This document shows, in pieces, positions 20,474 to 22,901 of a stretch of DNA of 22,901 nucleotides. A program made the position numbers and the translations under genes. The stretch's first letter is position 1, and the number at the start of each line of letters is the position of its first letter. The notes below the pieces were generated by a model. That model worked only from the letters and a program-made list of their open reading frames with translations, did not search any database and was not told where the DNA came from. This DNA comes from Spirochaetaceae bacterium (GTDB lineage Bacteria; Spirochaetota; Spirochaetia; Treponematales; Breznakiellaceae): positions 1 to 22,901 of the forward strand of contig JAITXS010000115.1 in assembly GCA_031284645.1 (NCBI GenBank), read 5' to 3'.

Positions 20474-22594
20474 TTACACTTCCGCCCGAATTTCACCTAC
20501 CGCGATAACATTCACATCCTGTACGATTTCCCGGACAGAAAGCGCGACAAGCTCGGGGATTTCCCGCTCGGTTGACTGCTTGACAAGATAACGGGCCTGT
20601 TCGGAACAGAGTATAACAGGCGGTATCCAGCCTTGCTCCTTTATCATTGCGATAGAACGGGTAAGTGCCTTAATCCAGCGCCCGTAAAGAGCAGGCTCCA
20701 TCGCGCAGATCGTGCCGGAAGAAGTCTGCACGGCGCTGTCGATGATCTTCTGTTCAAGACTGTGCTCAATGGTCAAGCAGTGGATGTTATGATCTTCGTC
20801 CGTGTATTGCAGACATATTTGCCTGCCAAGCGCTTGACGGGCCTTTTCAATAAGGAAGCTGCCGGGATTTTCAAATGCCTTTTTAGCGGCCGCCGCATAA
20901 TCGGCGCAGGCTTCGAGAATGGCAACCATATTGCGGATAGACACCTCTTCGCGGAGCAAGCCCTGTAAAACTTTTTGAATCTCTCCAAGGCTGAGGGCCT
21001 TGGTCGATTCCTCAACAACGGCAGAATAATCTTTTTTAAGCGTATCAAGAATAGCCTGCGTTTCCTGCCTGCCAAGGAGTTCCGAGGCATGATGTTTTAT
21101 AATCTCTGAGAGATGAGTGGCAATAATTGAAGGTGGATCCACCACCGTATAGCCGAGACGCTCTGCCTCGTCACGGTATTCCTCGCTTACCCAAATCGCC
21201 GACAAGCCAAAGGCCGGATCAATGGTGCGTTCACCGGGAATATCGTCTTTAACGCCGCCCGGATTGATACACAGATAATAACTCATACGGATTTTCCCGG
21301 AACCGACTTCAACGCCTTTGATTTTAAAACAGTAGGCCGACGGATCAAGTGCCATATTGTCGATAATTCTTACCCGCGGGATGACCAGCCCCAAGTCAAG
21401 GGCGGATTCACGGCGAAGCCGCTGTACCCGCTCGAGTAATTCCGCCCCCTTATCCTTATCAACAAGGGGTATAAGCGCGTAACCAAGCTCAAGGGAGAGC
21501 GGATCAAGCGGCACAATAGGCGAAAGCTCGCCGCTCTCTTCTTTCTTTTCAATACCCGCGTTCCCGCGTTCCCGCGCGGCGCTTTCATTTCGTTTCTTGT
21601 CACGGTTCAGTCTGAATGCGAAAAAAGCGAGCAGGATCGCCATCGGGATAAGGACATACCAGGGGAAGCCGGGAATGAGCGCAAAAATAAACAGCACTGC
21701 GGCACCGATCCAGTAAATCTGCGGCTGCCTGGAAAACTCATCGGTAATATCTTCGGCAAAGGTGCCGTTTGCGACAGAGCGGGTTACGATGATACCGGTT
21801 GCTGTTGAAATCAAAAGTGCGGGGAACTGACTTAAAAGGCCGTCTCCAATCGCAAAGGCAATATAGGTAGTAAGCGCTTGGGAAAATGATTCGCCGTGCA
21901 AAGCCACTCCGATAATCATACCGGCGACAATATTCACTACGGTAATAAAGATGCCGATTTTTACATTGCCGGAAATAAATTTGCTCGCGCCGTCCATAGC
22001 GCCGTAAAAACTTGATTCGCGCTCAATTTCCTCTTTGCGCTTTTTCATTTCTTCTTCGTTTATCGCGCCGGAATTAAACTCTGCTTCAACGGACATCTGT
22101 TTTTGCGGCATTTTGTCCAAGGTAAAACGCGCTGCAACTTCCGCAATACGCGTTGAGCCTTTGGTGATGACAACCACCTGTACCGCGATAATCACGATAA
22201 AAATCACAAAACCAACAACAAGGCCTTGAGCACCGCCCGAGCCAACAACAAAACTGGAAAAAGCGCGGATCATTCTCCCGTTAAAAGCACTTCCCTGTGT
22301 CAGGATAAGTCGTGTCGAGGATACGTTCAGCGCGAGGCTAAATACCGTTGTAACAAGCAGCATAGTCGGAAAAACGCTAAAATCCGTCGCTTTTCTTGTG
22401 TAAAGCACAATAAGAAGAATCAAAAGCCCTAAAATCAGATTGAAAGCCATCAAAACATCAAGAAGGGGGGTCGGAATGGGAATGATCAACATCATCACGA
22501 CAGCAACAACGCCGCCTGCGACAAAGATATCGTTCTTATTGCCCGGAACAGCTCCGCCGCCGACCGACGGGGAAGCCGCCCTTATATCCGCCAT
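20474..22594 (-). CDS. flhA: Flagellar biosynthesis protein FlhA
   Basis: Largest membrane component of the flagellar type III export gate. The 706 residues match the family's usual length. There are about eight membrane helices in 22-325 and a cytoplasmic substrate- and chaperone-docking domain from about 345 to the end. The FHIPEP-region loop reads STRIAEVAARFTLDKMPQKQ (147-166) followed by MSVEAEFNSGAI, and the conserved Arg95, Asp201 and Lys205 (AMDGASKF) are present. The KMPQKQ version differs from the DAMPGKQ seen in enterics. GGGAG lies 9 bases before the ATG. In most spirochaetes flhA sits between flhB and flhF; here it has its own promoter, with a convergent gene on one side and an insertion-sequence end on the other. 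Confidence 0.95.
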   Translation of the reverse strand: MADIRAASPSVGGGAVPGNKNDIFVAGGVVAVVMMLIIPIPTPLLDVLMAFNLILGLLILLIVLYTRKATDFSVFPTMLLVTTVFSLALNVSSTRLILTQGSAFNGRMIRAFSSFVVGSGGAQGLVVGFVIFIVIIAVQVVVITKGSTRIAEVAARFTLDKMPQKQMSVEAEFNSGAINEEEMKKRKEEIERESSFYGAMDGASKFISGNVKIGIFITVVNIVAGMIIGVALHGESFSQALTTYIAFAIGDGLLSQFPALLISTATGIIVTRSVANGTFAEDITDEFSRQPQIYWIGAAVLFIFALIPGFPWYVLIPMAILLAFFAFRLNRDKKRNESAARERGNAGIEKKEESGELSPIVPLDPLSLELGYALIPLVDKDKGAELLERVQRLRRESALDLGLVIPRVRIIDNMALDPSAYCFKIKGVEVGSGKIRMSYYLCINPGGVKDDIPGERTIDPAFGLSAIWVSEEYRDEAERLGYTVVDPPSIIATHLSEIIKHHASELLGRQETQAILDTLKKDYSAVVEESTKALSLGEIQKVLQGLLREEVSIRNMVAILEACADYAAAAKKAFENPGSFLIEKARQALGRQICLQYTDEDHNIHCLTIEHSLEQKIIDSAVQTSSGTICAMEPALYGRWIKALTRSIAMIKEQGWIPPVILCSEQARYLVKQSTEREIPELVALSVREIVQDVNVIAVGEIRAEV

Positions 22595-22609
22595 ATCACG
22601 CTGCTCCCG

Positions 22610-22644
22610 CTTGGGGAACTGATAAGAGGCCCGCTTCCCCCAAG
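22610..22644 (-). promoter_or_regulatory. Stem-loop in the flhA leader
   Basis: On the minus strand CTTGGGGGAA pairs with TTCCCCAAG (one bulged G), and the stem ends only a few bases before the GGGAG ribosome site of flhA. It could modulate translation start. The leader is about 150 bases long in all. Confidence 0.4.
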
Positions 22645-22748
22645 TTCATTACCGTACTGCGTTATTATTTTCAAGAGATATTTTTGTCGTACTACACTGT
22701 TTGTGGGATTGTTCAGTTTTCCCCTCCCAAGGTCACTGGTTTATAACA

Positions 22749-22777
22749 AATATATCAATGATAAGGCGCGGAGTCAA
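22749..22777 (-). promoter_or_regulatory. Sigma-70 promoter of flhA
   Basis: On the minus strand TTGACT (22772-22777) and TATATT (22749-22754) are exactly 17 bases apart. The -35 box lies only about 18 bases from the presumed insertion-sequence boundary. A vegetative-type promoter would make flhA expression independent of a flagellar operon. Confidence 0.6.
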
Positions 22778-22802
22778 GCATTACGGCTGCCCCTTGTCAA
22801 CG

Positions 22803-22849
22803 CAACGTGAAAATGTCCCCTTTTTTACCAACATGAAAATGTCCCCTTT
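22803..22849 (+). repeat. Terminal direct repeats of the insertion sequence
   Basis: Two near-identical 21-base units starting at 22803 and 22829 differ at one position (CAACG versus CAACA) and share TGAAAATGTCCCCTTT. They are probably multiple transposase-binding sites at the element's end. Confidence 0.6.
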
Positions 22850-22855
22850 AGGGAA

Positions 22856-22900
22856 TTAAGCCGCATTGCCAATATGGTCTTTATGTTCCTGTTTTTCCAA
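22856..22900 (-). CDS. C-terminal fragment of a probable transposase gene
   Basis: The minus strand reads LEKQEHKDHIGNAA and then TAA at 22856-22858, directly before the terminal repeats. A basic, polar tail at this place fits the last residues of a transposase or its ATPase helper. Only 14 codons are in the window, so the identification rests on context alone. Confidence 0.3.
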   Translation of the reverse strand: MEKQEHKDHIGNAA

Positions 22901-22901
22901 C

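Larger units (their letters stand above)
22795..22901 (-). mobile_element. End of an insertion sequence (IS21-like, cut by the window)
   Basis: Two copies of a repeat, CAACGTGAAAATGTCCCCTTT (first at 22803-22823) and CAACATGAAAATGTCCCCTTT (from 22829), lie in direct orientation with a 26-base period. Repeated terminal units of this kind, and ends beginning TG, are known for IS21-family elements; a TG occurs at 22795. A short reading frame ends next to them. The rest of the element lies beyond the window, so the family is an inference. Confidence 0.5.

Noticed and set aside
22795..22800. TTGACA at the insertion-sequence end (minus strand) as an outward promoter for flhA
   Set aside because: No -10 box lies 16-19 bases downstream; the hexamer at that distance is the -35 box of the flhA promoter itself.

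Overview
The window is chromosomal DNA from a diderm bacterium, most likely a spirochaete of the Treponema type. This is an inference from a treponeme-like FlhA, spirochaete-style loose lipoboxes, an Mla-type lipid transporter with no lipid-A genes nearby, and moderate GC content. I ran no database search, so the genus is a best guess. The window carries about 16 complete genes, one tRNA gene and, at the extreme right, what looks like the end of an insertion sequence.

Layout. (1) 1-6070: a sugar uptake and catabolism operon. Two good tandem promoters and a direct-repeat operator candidate precede a lipoprotein sugar-binding protein, an internal terminator (attenuator), a double-domain sugar ATPase, a permease, a Gfo/Idh/MocA oxidoreductase and a TIM-barrel sugar isomerase/epimerase. 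The operon closes with a GC-rich hairpin. (2) 6190-11060, minus strand: a tight operon of a GHKL-ATPase-like/HDOD fusion protein, an MlaE-type permease, an MlaF-type ATPase, an MlaD/MCE-domain protein and an exported TPR protein, transcribed from a consensus promoter at 11032-11060. (3) 11070-11300: a GC-rich intergenic island. (4) 11365-15941, plus strand: a small DUF4190-like membrane protein, an Lgt-like prolipoprotein diacylglyceryl transferase, a divergent lysine-2,3-aminomutase-like radical SAM protein that ends in its own terminator, an Na/Pi cotransporter with a PhoU-like tail, and a YjbQ/UPF0047 protein. (5) 15970-17031, minus strand: a tRNA-dihydrouridine synthase with an unusual start. 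(6) 17295-18869: an NhaC-family Na+/H+ antiporter behind a repeat- and hairpin-rich leader. (7) 18870-19320: repeats, a perfect 24-bp hairpin and tRNA-Ala(GGC) on the minus strand. (8) 19404-20423: an orphan iron-type (family 1) binding lipoprotein. (9) 20474-22594, minus strand: flhA, with its own promoter right beside the insertion-sequence end.

How the genes work together. The first operon looks like a self-contained import-and-convert pathway for an unphosphorylated sugar or glycoside: it has a dehydrogenase and an epimerase but no kinase. The second looks like lipid traffic across the envelope, co-expressed with a signalling protein. The Lgt-like protein may help lipidate the exported lipoproteins, including the two binding proteins here. 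NhaC and NptA are ion and phosphate homeostasis genes.

No CRISPR array, rRNA gene or prophage was seen. The most unusual items are the GHKL-HDOD/Mla gene combination, the radical SAM protein with altered active-site positions beside Lgt, the sugar ATPase with a degenerate second nucleotide site, and flhA standing alone next to an insertion-sequence end.
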